Assembly: GCA_938040915.1 (NCBI GenBank)
Contig: CALHZE010000252.1
Coordinates: 1-44,099 of the forward strand
DNA from: an uncultured Bacteroidia bacterium
GTDB lineage: Bacteria > Bacteroidota > Bacteroidia > Bacteroidales > CAJPTX01
Length of the DNA stretch: 44,099 bases
Direction: 5' to 3'
The position numbers and the translations under genes are program-made. Below are positions 32,950 to 41,179 of the stretch, piece after piece. The notes under the pieces were generated by a model. It had not been told where the DNA came from, did no database searches, and saw nothing but the letters and a program-made list of their open reading frames with translations. How positions within the stretch are numbered: the first letter of the stretch is position 1; every line of letters starts with the position of its first letter.

Positions 32950-33180
32950 ATGGTAAAACAAGCTACGATCGTAAAGGAAGGAGAGGTCATCGAATCGCTC
33001 TCAAATGCGCGTTTCCGAGTGCGTTTGGATAACGGTCTGATTGTTATGGCGCAGGTCTCTGGAAAAATGAGAATCCGTTATATCAAGATCGTAACAGGTG
33101 ATTTGGTAAAGGTTGAGTTTTCTCCCTACAATCTTACGTTGGGTAGAATAATAGTTCGAGAAAAAAGGAGTGAGGCATGA
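32950..33180 (+). CDS. infA: Translation initiation factor IF-1
   Basis: A 76-residue OB-fold protein binding the ribosomal A site at initiation. Typical sequence: VIESLSNARFRVRLDNG, SGKMRIRYIKIVTGD and FSPYNLTLGRI. It is slightly longer than the 72-residue standard, at the C-terminus. Its TGA overlaps the rpmJ ATG. Confidence 0.97.
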   Translation: MVKQATIVKEGEVIESLSNARFRVRLDNGLIVMAQVSGKMRIRYIKIVTGDLVKVEFSPYNLTLGRIIVREKRSEA

Positions 33181-33296
33181 AAGTACGTACATCTGTGAAG
33201 AAACGTAGTAGCGATTGCAAGTTAGTTCGTCGTAAAGGGCGTTTGTATGTGATTTGTAAGAAGAATCCAAAGTACAAACAGCGTCAGGGTAAATAG
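33177..33296 (+). CDS. rpmJ: 50S ribosomal protein L36
   Basis: A 39-residue protein, MKVRTSVKKRSSDCKLVRRK at its start and a KNPKYKQRQGK end, unmistakably L36. It starts at ATG 33177 inside the infA stop (ATGA). The zinc form of L36 has three Cys and one His; here Cys14 and Cys27 remain, but the first Cys position is Ser and the His position is Tyr, so it is a zinc-free type with two residual cysteines. Confidence 0.96.
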   Translation: MKVRTSVKKRSSDCKLVRRKGRLYVICKKNPKYKQRQGK

Positions 33297-33320
33297 GGAG
33301 TTGAGTAATTTAGAAGTAGA

Positions 33321-33698
33321 ATGGCGCGTATAGTGGGTGTGGATTTACCTAGAAATAAGCGAGGGGAATTTGCTCTAACTTATATTTATGGTATTGGTCG
33401 GAGTCGAGCTCGACAGATTTTGCAACAGGCGTCTATAGATCCTAGTATTAAGGTGCAGGATTGGACGGATGAGAATGTGGCAGATATCCGTAGTGTTATC
33501 GGAGAAAAGTTCACTGTAGAAGGGGAATTGCGGGCAGAAGTTCAGATGAACATTAAGAGATTGATGGACATCGGGTGTTACCGAGGAATTCGGCATCGTC
33601 TGGGGCTTCCTGTGAGAGGTCAGGGGACGAAGAATAATGCTCGTACTCGTAAGGGGAAACGGAAAACCGTTTCGAATAAGAAGAATGCACCTAAATAG
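33321..33698 (+). CDS. rpsM: 30S ribosomal protein S13
   Basis: A 125-residue head protein starting MARIVGVDLPRNKRGEFAL and ending in the basic tail containing RHRLGLPVRGQGTKNNART, which reaches the P-site tRNA. It starts the alpha-operon part of the block, 24 bp after rpmJ. Confidence 0.98.
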   Translation: MARIVGVDLPRNKRGEFALTYIYGIGRSRARQILQQASIDPSIKVQDWTDENVADIRSVIGEKFTVEGELRAEVQMNIKRLMDIGCYRGIRHRLGLPVRGQGTKNNARTRKGKRKTVSNKKNAPK

Positions 33699-33704
33699 TA
33701 AGTG

Positions 33705-34094
33705 ATGGTAAAAAAGGGAGGAGTTACGCGTCGTCGTCGCGTACACGTAGAAGCGGAAGGGCAAGCTCATATCCATTCTTCGTTTAACAACATTATCGTA
33801 ACGTTGGCTAACACGAATGGTGATGTGATTTCTTGGTCTTCTTCTGGAAAAAGTAAGTTCCGCGGTTCTAAAAAGAATACACCTTATGCAGCGCAAGTCT
33901 CTGCTGCGGATTGTGCTAAAGTCGCTTACGATCTAGGACTTCGCCGTGTTACGGTTTATGTTAAGGGACCTGGGAATGGGCGTGAAGCGGCGATAAGGAC
34001 TATACATCAAGCTGGGATCGCTATTCAAGAGATTCGTGATGTAACGCCATTACCTCACAATGGGTGTCGTCCGCCTAAGCGTCGTCGCGCTTAA
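33705..34094 (+). CDS. rpsK: 30S ribosomal protein S11
   Basis: A 129-residue platform protein with AHIHSSFNNIIVTLANTNGD, the central SAADCAKVAYDLGLRRVTVY and the C-terminal TPLPHNGCRPPKRRR. I start at ATG 33705; a GTG at 33702 would add a single residue. Six bases separate it from rpsM. Confidence 0.98.
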   Translation: MVKKGGVTRRRRVHVEAEGQAHIHSSFNNIIVTLANTNGDVISWSSSGKSKFRGSKKNTPYAAQVSAADCAKVAYDLGLRRVTVYVKGPGNGREAAIRTIHQAGIAIQEIRDVTPLPHNGCRPPKRRRA

Positions 34095-34126
34095 TTTTAT
34101 AAACTAGCGAATCTATTTGAACGATA

Positions 34127-34735
34127 ATGGCACGATATACAGGACCTACAACGAAGATTGCTCGTCGTTTTGGAGAACCTATTTTTGGCTCGGATAAGTC
34201 TTATGAAAAGAAGTCTTATCCTCCGGGAATGCATGGAAAGAATAAGAAACGGCGCAAAGTTTCTGAGTATGGAACTCAGTTGGCTGAGAAACAGAAGGCT
34301 AAGTTTACGTATGGCTTACTAGAGCGTCAGTTTGCGAATCTTTTTGAAAGAGCATCGCGTCGCAAGGGTGTTACGGGCGAAATCTTGCTCCAGTTATTGG
34401 AGTCGCGTTTGGATAACGTTGTATACCGTCTCGGTATAGCTCCCACAAGAGCGGCGGCGCGCCAGCTTGTAACACATTGTCATATTGTTGTGAATGGGAG
34501 TGTGGTTAATATCCCCTCTTATACTCTTTGCCCATCAGATTTGATTGGAGTGCGAGAAAAATCAAAATCTCTTCAGGTGATTGTGGACTCGTTGGCTTCT
34601 GGTCGTCGTAATGCTTATTCTTGGCTTGAGTGGGATGAGCGGGCAATGGTTGGGAAGTTTTTGAATGTTCCGGCGCGGGAGGATATTCCAGAAAATATCA
34701 AGGAACAGTTGATTGTGGAATTGTATTCTAAGTAG
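34127..34735 (+). CDS. rpsD: 30S ribosomal protein S4
   Basis: A 202-residue primary 16S-binding protein. It has an N-terminal basic domain (KSYEKKSYPPGMHGKNKKRR, without zinc ligands) and the S4 RNA-binding domain LESRLDNVVYRLGIAPTRAA near residue 91. Its end runs into rpoA with a 10-bp gap. Confidence 0.98.
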   Translation: MARYTGPTTKIARRFGEPIFGSDKSYEKKSYPPGMHGKNKKRRKVSEYGTQLAEKQKAKFTYGLLERQFANLFERASRRKGVTGEILLQLLESRLDNVVYRLGIAPTRAAARQLVTHCHIVVNGSVVNIPSYTLCPSDLIGVREKSKSLQVIVDSLASGRRNAYSWLEWDERAMVGKFLNVPAREDIPENIKEQLIVELYSK

Positions 34736-34745
34736 AATTGCAATA

Positions 34746-35732
34746 ATGGCGATATTGGATTTTCAACGACCAGATCGGGTTATTATGTTGGATGGGGGAG
34801 ACGCTCATTTAGGGCGTTTCGAGTTCCGTCCATTAGAGCCCACGTATGGTATCACTATTGGGAATGCCCTGCGTCGCATATTGCTTAATTCGCTTGAGGG
34901 ATATGCTATATCCTGGGTTAGAATAGAAGGGGTTGATCATGAGTTCTCTACCATCAGCGGTGTCGTAGAAGATGTCACGCAGATAATATTGAATCTGAAG
35001 AAAGTCCGCTTTGGGGTTGTTGATAGTGGGTATACTGGCGGGAGTGTTACTATTCCTGTTTCTGGACAGACGGAGTTTTTGGCGGGGGTTATGAATGATT
35101 ATTTGACAGGGGTGCAGGTATTGAATCCTGAGCTTGTTATTTGTCATATGACTCCTCAAACGTCTCTTGTCTTGCAGGTAAATATTCAGAAGGGGAGAGG
35201 TTATGTGCCTGCTGACGAAAATTATCAAGGTAAACCTCCGTTTGGGGTAATACCGATTGATGGTATCTATACTCCTATTCGGAATGTTAAGTATATGGTG
35301 GAGAATTATCGTGTCGAGCAAAAAACAGACTACGAGAAACTTTCTTTGGAGATTGAGACTGATGGGAGTATTGCACCTAAAGATGCTCTTAAAGAGGCAG
35401 CTGTTATCTTGATAGAGCATTTTCAACTCTTTTCAGATGAGAAGATTGAGCGAACAACGTCTGATGTCTCTAACACGGATGTCTTGTCTGATGAACAGTT
35501 GAAGCAACAGGAGTTATTGAATACTCAGTTGTCTGATTTAGGGCTTTCTGTGAGAGCGCTTAACTGTTTAAAGGCGGCGGAAGTGTATACTTTAGGTGAG
35601 TTGGCGGGGTTTAGTAAGACTGAGTTGTTGAAATTTAGGAACTTTGGACGTAAGTCATTGTCTGAATTGGAGGATCTTTTGAAAGCGCATAACTTGAGTT
35701 TCGCTGAAGATGAAGAGAAAATAAAGGAGTAA
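34746..35732 (+). CDS. rpoA: RNA polymerase alpha subunit
   Basis: A 328-residue alpha subunit. The N-terminal domain (about 1-235) for dimerisation and assembly contains FEFRPLEPTYGITIGNALRR near residue 23. The C-terminal domain (about 260-320) contains LSVRALNCLKAAEVYTLGEL and FRNFGRKSLSELEDLL, the helix-hairpin-helix-like part that binds UP elements and regulators. I start at ATG 34746 (MAILDFQRPD); the frame is open from 34713, but that overlaps rpsD. Confidence 0.98.
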   Translation: MAILDFQRPDRVIMLDGGDAHLGRFEFRPLEPTYGITIGNALRRILLNSLEGYAISWVRIEGVDHEFSTISGVVEDVTQIILNLKKVRFGVVDSGYTGGSVTIPVSGQTEFLAGVMNDYLTGVQVLNPELVICHMTPQTSLVLQVNIQKGRGYVPADENYQGKPPFGVIPIDGIYTPIRNVKYMVENYRVEQKTDYEKLSLEIETDGSIAPKDALKEAAVILIEHFQLFSDEKIERTTSDVSNTDVLSDEQLKQQELLNTQLSDLGLSVRALNCLKAAEVYTLGELAGFSKTELLKFRNFGRKSLSELEDLLKAHNLSFAEDEEKIKE

Positions 35733-35735
35733 GAG

Positions 35736-36197
35736 ATGAGACATAGTAGGAGGTTTAATCATTTGGGGCGGACTAGTGCGCATCGCGAGCTTATGTTGTC
35801 TAATATGGCTGTTTCGTTGATTTTGCATAAACGGATCGAGACAACGGTGGCTAAAGCTAAGGCGTTGAGAGTATATGTTGAGCCGATTTTAACTCGTGCC
35901 AAATTGGATTCGACGCATGCGCGCAGAGTGGCTTTTGCGGATTTACGGGATAAGTATGCGGTAAAGGAACTATTCTCGAACATCTCCCAGAAAATCGCAA
36001 ATCGTCCGGGAGGATATACGCGTATTGTTCGTATTGGGCAACGACTCGGTGATGGAGCTGAAATTTGTTTGATGGAGCTGGTTGATTTCAATGAGCTTTA
36101 TACACAGAAAAAAGGTACAAAAAAACAGACTTCGCGCCGTACGCGTCGTTCATCAAAGGTTCAGAAAGTCGATGAGGCAAACAATGTGGAGGCATAG
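35736..36197 (+). CDS. rplQ: 50S ribosomal protein L17
   Basis: A 153-residue L17 with MRHSRRFNHLGRTSAHRELM and GGYTRIVRIGQRLGDGAEI. A Lys/Arg/Thr-rich tail of about 30 residues extends it beyond the E. coli core. It is the last gene of the ribosomal block, three bases after rpoA, followed by a terminator. Confidence 0.98.
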   Translation: MRHSRRFNHLGRTSAHRELMLSNMAVSLILHKRIETTVAKAKALRVYVEPILTRAKLDSTHARRVAFADLRDKYAVKELFSNISQKIANRPGGYTRIVRIGQRLGDGAEICLMELVDFNELYTQKKGTKKQTSRRTRRSSKVQKVDEANNVEA

Positions 36198-36222
36198 TCT
36201 TGTTAACTTCTAGTTTTATAGG

Positions 36223-36251
36223 CGGAGAAATTTTGGTTTCTCCGTTTTTTT
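36223..36251 (+). terminator. Rho-independent terminator after rplQ
   Basis: CGGAGAAA at 36223-36230 pairs with TTTCTCCG at 36237-36244 (8 bp, six-base loop) and seven T residues follow. It ends the ribosomal transcript. Confidence 0.9.
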
Positions 36252-36319
36252 GTAAAGAAGCTGTGGATTGTCGCCATCATTCTTTTTACTGTCTATTGAG
36301 ATTGAAGCGATCATATGCC

Positions 36320-36350
36320 TTTGTGATTTAAGTAAAAAAAGTTAGTTTTG
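36320..36350 (+). promoter_or_regulatory. Bacteroidetes promoter for the large secreted protein
   Basis: TTTG at 36320-36323 and TAGTTTTG at 36343-36350 are 19 bp apart, matching the -33/-7 consensus. Transcription would start near 36357, leaving a short leader before the ATG at 36373. Confidence 0.7.
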
Positions 36351-36372
36351 TGAAGAATTTACGCTTTATACG

Positions 36373-39300
36373 ATGAAAAACCTTTTTCTCTTTCTCCTCT
36401 TTTTCTATTCTCTGTCGTTTTTATATGCAGAGGATGATTGGCATAACGAAAATGGAGTGTATTATCATTTGGATAAAGAAAAGAAAGAAGCTTCATTTAG
36501 TTTGGGAAGTGACTATTTACCGCAGGAGGTTATGATAGTCCCAGAAAGAATATCCCATGATGGCGTCGAATATAAAGTGGTGCGTATGGACGAAATCTCT
36601 TCTATACGTAATGTTCGGGAAATTAGGATTCCTTCCTCCGTTCGCGAGATAAAGAGAATTCATAAGATGCCGCTCCTCAAAAAAGTTGTGCTTGCTCATG
36701 ACGCGCCAGTGAGTATATTTGAGAACTGTCCTTTTGAGGATTTAGAGGAGCTCGTCTTCGAGGGAGGAGAATTAGATAATTTTACCCGAATCGGTAATAT
36801 ACTCTATAGTAAGGATCTTAAAACGATATATGATATTACTCCATTTAATGTGCAGTGTTTTTTTATTCCCCGTCAAGTGGAACAGTTATACCTTAACATA
36901 GGGGAGGAGAAGTGTAAGAAATTGGAGCTTGTTTTACACAAAAATGTCCGTAATGTATATGTCAATGATGAATTGAATAAACACTTTGGACGTTTTTATT
37001 TCATTACTCCTTTGGATGACGCCGGTGATGAATCGAATTTCTTTTGGAGTTTGTATAAATCAGAGTACCGCGCACGTTTAGTCTACAATCTTGGGCTAGA
37101 ACGACTAGAAGGATTACCTTTCAATCAAAAGAAGTTTTTGAGGAATTCTCTTTCGCTTGAGCCTTTCCCATATTATCTAAATCCAGCCTTTTCCTCTGAT
37201 GTAAAGCAATTAGAACTTTGTTTTATAGAAAAGAAGGGGGGAGCAGATGCGCATTTTGAAACGATTACGGAAAGTGGGAAACAATATCTCCTTAAGTGGT
37301 CATTGCTCCCTGTGAATGTGCGAGCTATTCCTAAGGAAGGGAAGCGTATTGTGGGGTATATCTCTTTTAATGACACGATCGTCGGCGATACATGCACAAT
37401 TCTTAATTGTTTTTCGAACCAATCCTTAAAAGTGCTTTCTGCAGAAGAGGGCGAACTCATTAATGGGATTGATTATCGTTTATCGCAGGATCAGAAGACG
37501 CTGATCTCTTGGCGTTCTTCTGCATTATTTGAGGACTTACGAAAGAGTCTTTTACTACAAGATGTCGAAAAGATCTCTCGTAATGCTATTGTGTTAAATG
37601 AGCGTTGTGAAGAACTATTCTTGCCTAATAAAACACTCTCTTTAGAGTCGTTCTTTGTGAAAAAGGACGCCGCTGTGAAAAAGCTTGCTCTTTCTCCGTT
37701 GATGACATCGTTATCACAAGATGCGCTCTTGACACTACCACTTCTGAAATCTCTTTACATACCAGGTACAGCGCGCATGGAGAGTGATATGCTTGATCGA
37801 GCGCTGGTTCGACAACGTGCTCATCTAAAGCATATTTATGTAGATGAGGAGAATCTTGTTGCTTGGAAAGATAAGTTTTTAGATCATCCCCTTTCTTCTT
37901 ATTTGACGCCCGTACCCAAAGAGGTAAATCTTACTAATATCGCGACGGATAAAGTGGAGATTGTTGTAAAAGATCTTACGCGGGATAGGGAATTCATTCT
38001 AAATCAAGAGCATCCTTCGTTGTCTCTTCCGAGAACAACTCATACTAGATTGCAATGGAAATCCCTTCCTAGTTACGCCATTCAGCAACCGATCGTGAAT
38101 GAGACTGCGTTGGATACGGATGCATATGAGTCGTTTCTTTTAGAAAACTTAGATTTATCGAGTCGTGGAGAAGTTATAAAGCACTCTATAGAGATTGCCA
38201 AATCTAGTGGAGGAAGGATAAGTTTGTTCACGGAGCAGGGAGCTGAATTAGAAGCAAAGTCTGTAATTAATGTATTGCGAGGAACTAGAATTCGAGTACA
38301 TGTAGAACCATATGATGGGTATATTTTCCGGACGTGTTCGATAAACGGGACTGTTTATCAAGAGAATGAGATGGATATAACCGTTGGTTCTAATGTAAGT
38401 ATAGTGGCAACATTCTATCGACCGAAAACATTAGTCCAACTTTCACTCCCATCACGGAGCTCGATCTCGTTTACTGATGTTCATGGAACTCTCCTGTTAC
38501 CAGAGCACATTTATAGGAATGATGTCATTTATGTCCAACGTCCCCTCCTTCCAGATGGTATGAAAATTGACCGTCTGGAAGTCAATGGGGTAACTGTAAC
38601 AACGTTTCCATATCAAGTCCGAGTGCAGGAAGAATTAAAGGTCGCATTAACTATAATGCCCCTCCTGCATACGATAACACTAACTCCTAAGGCTAGTAAG
38701 TATCTTAGAATTACCTCGGAGGATGGGGTTGTACTTTCGACTGAAGATAAGATTGTCGATCAGACGAAATGTCAGGTCTCGTATGCAGGTTTGCCGTTTG
38801 AACGATTAGAAAAATGCATCATAAATACTCTGGAATATCCAGCGACTGTATTACCTCTTGCTTTTACAGTAGATAGAGATTTGAGTATCGATGTCGTGGT
38901 AAGAGAAGTAACTTGTCGCGTCTTCTTGACATTTCCTCAACAATGTTCTGTCTTTATCGGAGAACAAGAAATTACCTCTTCTCCCTACGAGTATGTTGGA
39001 AAATATATGGACGAGTTGAAGATTCGCGCCGTACCTAAGGATAGATATTGTGTAAAAGAGTACAATCTGAATGGAAGTCGATATTTAGGTAACGAATTGA
39101 CGTATCGCTTAACGGAAGATGCCAATCTTATGTTCTATGCTTCCCCGAATTTTGTCTCGCTTTCTACATTGGTTGATGGCAATGGACAAATTTTAATAGA
39201 GAGGAAGGAGAAGCTAGGAGACGCTGCCGTAAGGCTTGTCGCTAGTGGAACGTCCGTGAAAGTCACGCCAGTTCCAGCTAAGAACTATTATTGTGAGAGC

Positions 39301-40473
39301 CTCATTATAAATGGCGTATTGCAGGACTCCGTCGTAGTGGAGTTTCAGCCTCTTGTAGATTCGGAGATCCGAGCGGTCTTCAAACCATACATTTGGGAAT
39401 ATCGTGACGGCTATGCTGTTTGTGAGAAGATTAACCAAATTTCTAAGGGACTTAACTCTGTTCAGAAACTCACGATTGTAGAGGATGGTCGTTTTGACAT
39501 TGTGCCTTGCGCTTTTGCAACGGATGGTGTTTTAGAGGAGTTGCGCTTAGAAAAGGGAGTTTACAGTGTTGGAGATTCTGCTTTTTATCATTCTACATTA
39601 AGAGCAGTTTACCTAGGTAAGGATGTTAATAGTGTTGGGACAAGAGCGTTTTCATCCTGTTCTAACTTGTCTTTAGTAGAGATCGAGCAGAGAGATCCTA
39701 CACTTTTGCATTTCTCAAAAGACGCTTTCAGTAGTGTGAAAAGGAAACCATTTTTGAGAGTTCCCAATGGGACATCAGAAGCGTTTGAGAAAAGTGGAAA
39801 CTATAAAAAGTTTATTATCGTCGAACGTACTATTCAATGTACAATAGAAGGTTCATTCTTTACAGCGAATGACGTGTTGCCGATTGAGTTCTCAGAATGC
39901 GGGGAAAGTGCTAAACAGGATACTTTACTAAATAAGGGAACGTGTACCTTTTTAGGAGGTACATGTCTATATTTTACCAAGAAAAAGCTAAAAACTAAAG
40001 GGGTGGAGTTGCTTGTTAATGGTCAGAAAAGGAATTTCCCAAGCTCGATTGACCTTACCCAACCGGTCACCATTACGCTCAATTTGACGGATGACAAGTC
40101 AGATGGAAATAATGATGGTGACGAAGGTGAACAATCGGGAGAAGGGGAGGGAGATAAGAACAATAATAATAATAACAATAATAACAACAATAAGAATAAT
40201 AAGGACGATACCACTACAGGTATCTTTGAACAATTAGGCGATCCGAAGTCGTTGTGGGTTCATCCAAATCCGACAACTGGTTTTTTGGTATTGCCAGACT
40301 TCCTCCCCTCTGGGACAATATATCAGCTGGTAAATCTTACAGGGCAAGTGCTACAACGTGATTTCTTGCCGCCTTCGAAGGTACTTGATGTGCAGATGTT
40401 ACGTCCTGGTTTGTATATTGTGTGCGTATTCTTGGATGAGCACAACTATACCGCAAAGTTCGTAAAGCTCTAG
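36373..40473 (+). CDS. Large secreted BspA-like repeat protein with type IX sorting domain
   Basis: A 1366-residue protein with a signal peptide (basic Lys2, long Phe/Leu core, likely cleavage A19|E20). BspA-type leucine-rich segments (LRR_5) are at about 45-130, 415-500 and 1010-1155 (e.g. AFATDGVLEELRLEKGVYSV, then VGTRAFSSCSNLSLVEI). Between them, about 607-1008, lie roughly five divergent beta-rich repeats of 77-80 residues ending in F-x-P or similar, like bacterial surface repeat domains. Then come an acidic Gly-rich stretch, an 11-Asn run (1263-1273) and a type A C-terminal sorting domain (about 1284-1366) with SLWVHPNPTTG and LRPGLYIV. The final domain directs passage through the type IX system and anchoring to A-LPS. 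The role is probably adhesion, but the ligand is unknown. It is a single-gene unit between a promoter and a terminator. Confidence 0.92.
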   Translation: MKNLFLFLLFFYSLSFLYAEDDWHNENGVYYHLDKEKKEASFSLGSDYLPQEVMIVPERISHDGVEYKVVRMDEISSIRNVREIRIPSSVREIKRIHKMPLLKKVVLAHDAPVSIFENCPFEDLEELVFEGGELDNFTRIGNILYSKDLKTIYDITPFNVQCFFIPRQVEQLYLNIGEEKCKKLELVLHKNVRNVYVNDELNKHFGRFYFITPLDDAGDESNFFWSLYKSEYRARLVYNLGLERLEGLPFNQKKFLRNSLSLEPFPYYLNPAFSSDVKQLELCFIEKKGGADAHFETITESGKQYLLKWSLLPVNVRAIPKEGKRIVGYISFNDTIVGDTCTILNCFSNQSLKVLSAEEGELINGIDYRLSQDQKTLISWRSSALFEDLRKSLLLQDVEKISRNAIVLNERCEELFLPNKTLSLESFFVKKDAAVKKLALSPLMTSLSQDALLTLPLLKSLYIPGTARMESDMLDRALVRQRAHLKHIYVDEENLVAWKDKFLDHPLSSYLTPVPKEVNLTNIATDKVEIVVKDLTRDREFILNQEHPSLSLPRTTHTRLQWKSLPSYAIQQPIVNETALDTDAYESFLLENLDLSSRGEVIKHSIEIAKSSGGRISLFTEQGAELEAKSVINVLRGTRIRVHVEPYDGYIFRTCSINGTVYQENEMDITVGSNVSIVATFYRPKTLVQLSLPSRSSISFTDVHGTLLLPEHIYRNDVIYVQRPLLPDGMKIDRLEVNGVTVTTFPYQVRVQEELKVALTIMPLLHTITLTPKASKYLRITSEDGVVLSTEDKIVDQTKCQVSYAGLPFERLEKCIINTLEYPATVLPLAFTVDRDLSIDVVVREVTCRVFLTFPQQCSVFIGEQEITSSPYEYVGKYMDELKIRAVPKDRYCVKEYNLNGSRYLGNELTYRLTEDANLMFYASPNFVSLSTLVDGNGQILIERKEKLGDAAVRLVASGTSVKVTPVPAKNYYCESLIINGVLQDSVVVEFQPLVDSEIRAVFKPYIWEYRDGYAVCEKINQISKGLNSVQKLTIVEDGRFDIVPCAFATDGVLEELRLEKGVYSVGDSAFYHSTLRAVYLGKDVNSVGTRAFSSCSNLSLVEIEQRDPTLLHFSKDAFSSVKRKPFLRVPNGTSEAFEKSGNYKKFIIVERTIQCTIEGSFFTANDVLPIEFSECGESAKQDTLLNKGTCTFLGGTCLYFTKKKLKTKGVELLVNGQKRNFPSSIDLTQPVTITLNLTDDKSDGNNDGDEGEQSGEGEGDKNNNNNNNNNNNKNNKDDTTTGIFEQLGDPKSLWVHPNPTTGFLVLPDFLPSGTIYQLVNLTGQVLQRDFLPPSKVLDVQMLRPGLYIVCVFLDEHNYTAKFVKL
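38191..39396 (+). repeat. Five divergent tandem protein repeats in the secreted protein
   Basis: Residues about 607-683, 687-763, 766-843, 847-923 and 926-1006 each follow the same order: a beta strand with a hydrophobic/Ser pattern, a turn with Gly, a segment on pressure-like verbs of charge (V-x-V-x-P/R), an x-x-INGxxY/xVNGV hairpin and a closing strand ending in aromatic or Pro residues. The repetition is visible only at protein level, so it is old. Confidence 0.6.
40159..40191 (+). repeat. Trinucleotide AAT/AAC run encoding 11 asparagines
   Basis: Eleven consecutive AAT or AAC codons, followed by AAG AAT AAT AAG, form a slippage-prone tract in the linker just before the sorting domain. 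Changes by one repeat unit keep the frame, so linker length can vary without loss of the domain. Confidence 0.9.
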
Positions 40474-40506
40474 TAGACTAGCTTTTTGTAACGATTTCTC
40501 TTTTAA

Positions 40507-40535
40507 CCCTCTCCGTCACAGGAGGGGGATTTTTT
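40507..40535 (+). terminator. Rho-independent terminator after the secreted protein gene
   Basis: CCCTCTCC at 40507-40514 pairs with GGAGGGGG at 40521-40528 (8 bp with one G-U, loop GTCACA), followed by A and a T-run of six. Confidence 0.8.
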
Positions 40536-41048
40536 ATCTCCTTATGCGATCTTCGCGTCTCAATTCTTCTATGCTTTTCTTCTTAGCGCTACAACGAGTC
40601 TCTAAAGCCAAAAGAACGGATTCCACAAGAACGATTTGAGGAAATAGACAACCTTTAACGACGCGTAACCCGCAGGGCATCTCTTCTTGAAGTCAATCGA
40701 CATCTTAACTGGGATGACGGACGAAGGGGGCTCGTTCGGAGGTACTCAAAAGATAAGAATGCGACTCCCGCTCATGATAATATGCCTTTGTTCAAAAGCT
40801 TACGCCAATTACTTACTTCTATTGCTATAGCTTGCTACTTACCAATCCTGAAGTCCGATTATATTCGCTCATCATGCGCTTTTTCGTGCTGCGCGCTCCT
40901 TTTTTTCTTTCTCCTATCCCTGCATAGCCAGAATAGCCGTTTCAATACTCTACGAGGCTGAAAACTACCATGACGTTGAAAACCCCCTATTCGACTCGTT
41001 TTCTCGCGTTGCTAATACCTAGCTTGTGTAATTTGGGGAGTTAAAAAG
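40536..41048. other. Gene-free stretch of about 510 bp
   Basis: I find no open frame of credible length or composition, no tRNA, no TAnnTTTG promoter pair and no array of repeats. It contains several short pyrimidine runs and stop codons in all frames. It could be decayed coding sequence or an unrecognised RNA; nothing visible favours either. Confidence 0.6.
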
Positions 41049-41086
41049 AAGTGAGACGCACCCTTTCGGTGCGTCTCACTTTTACT
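41049..41086. terminator. Terminator for the minus-strand ABC transporter operon
   Basis: AAGTGAGACGCACC at 41049-41062 pairs perfectly with GGTGCGTCTCACTT at 41068-41081 (14 bp, five-base loop CTTTC). On the minus strand the stem is followed by a T-run (complement of TTAAAAAG just left of it), and T residues also follow on the plus strand, so it can stop transcription from both sides. Confidence 0.9.
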
Positions 41087-41179
41087 ACAGTTTTCTGTTT
41101 TCCACAATCCCTCTCAACCTAGTGGGAGGGGGGAAACTCCGTCATTAGCCACCGGACTAAATAGAGACGTTGTATCGCG

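Noticed and set aside
40159..40200. Phase variation by the AAT/AAC tract
   Set aside because: Changes of whole codons keep the frame, so it cannot switch expression off; only the linker length would vary.
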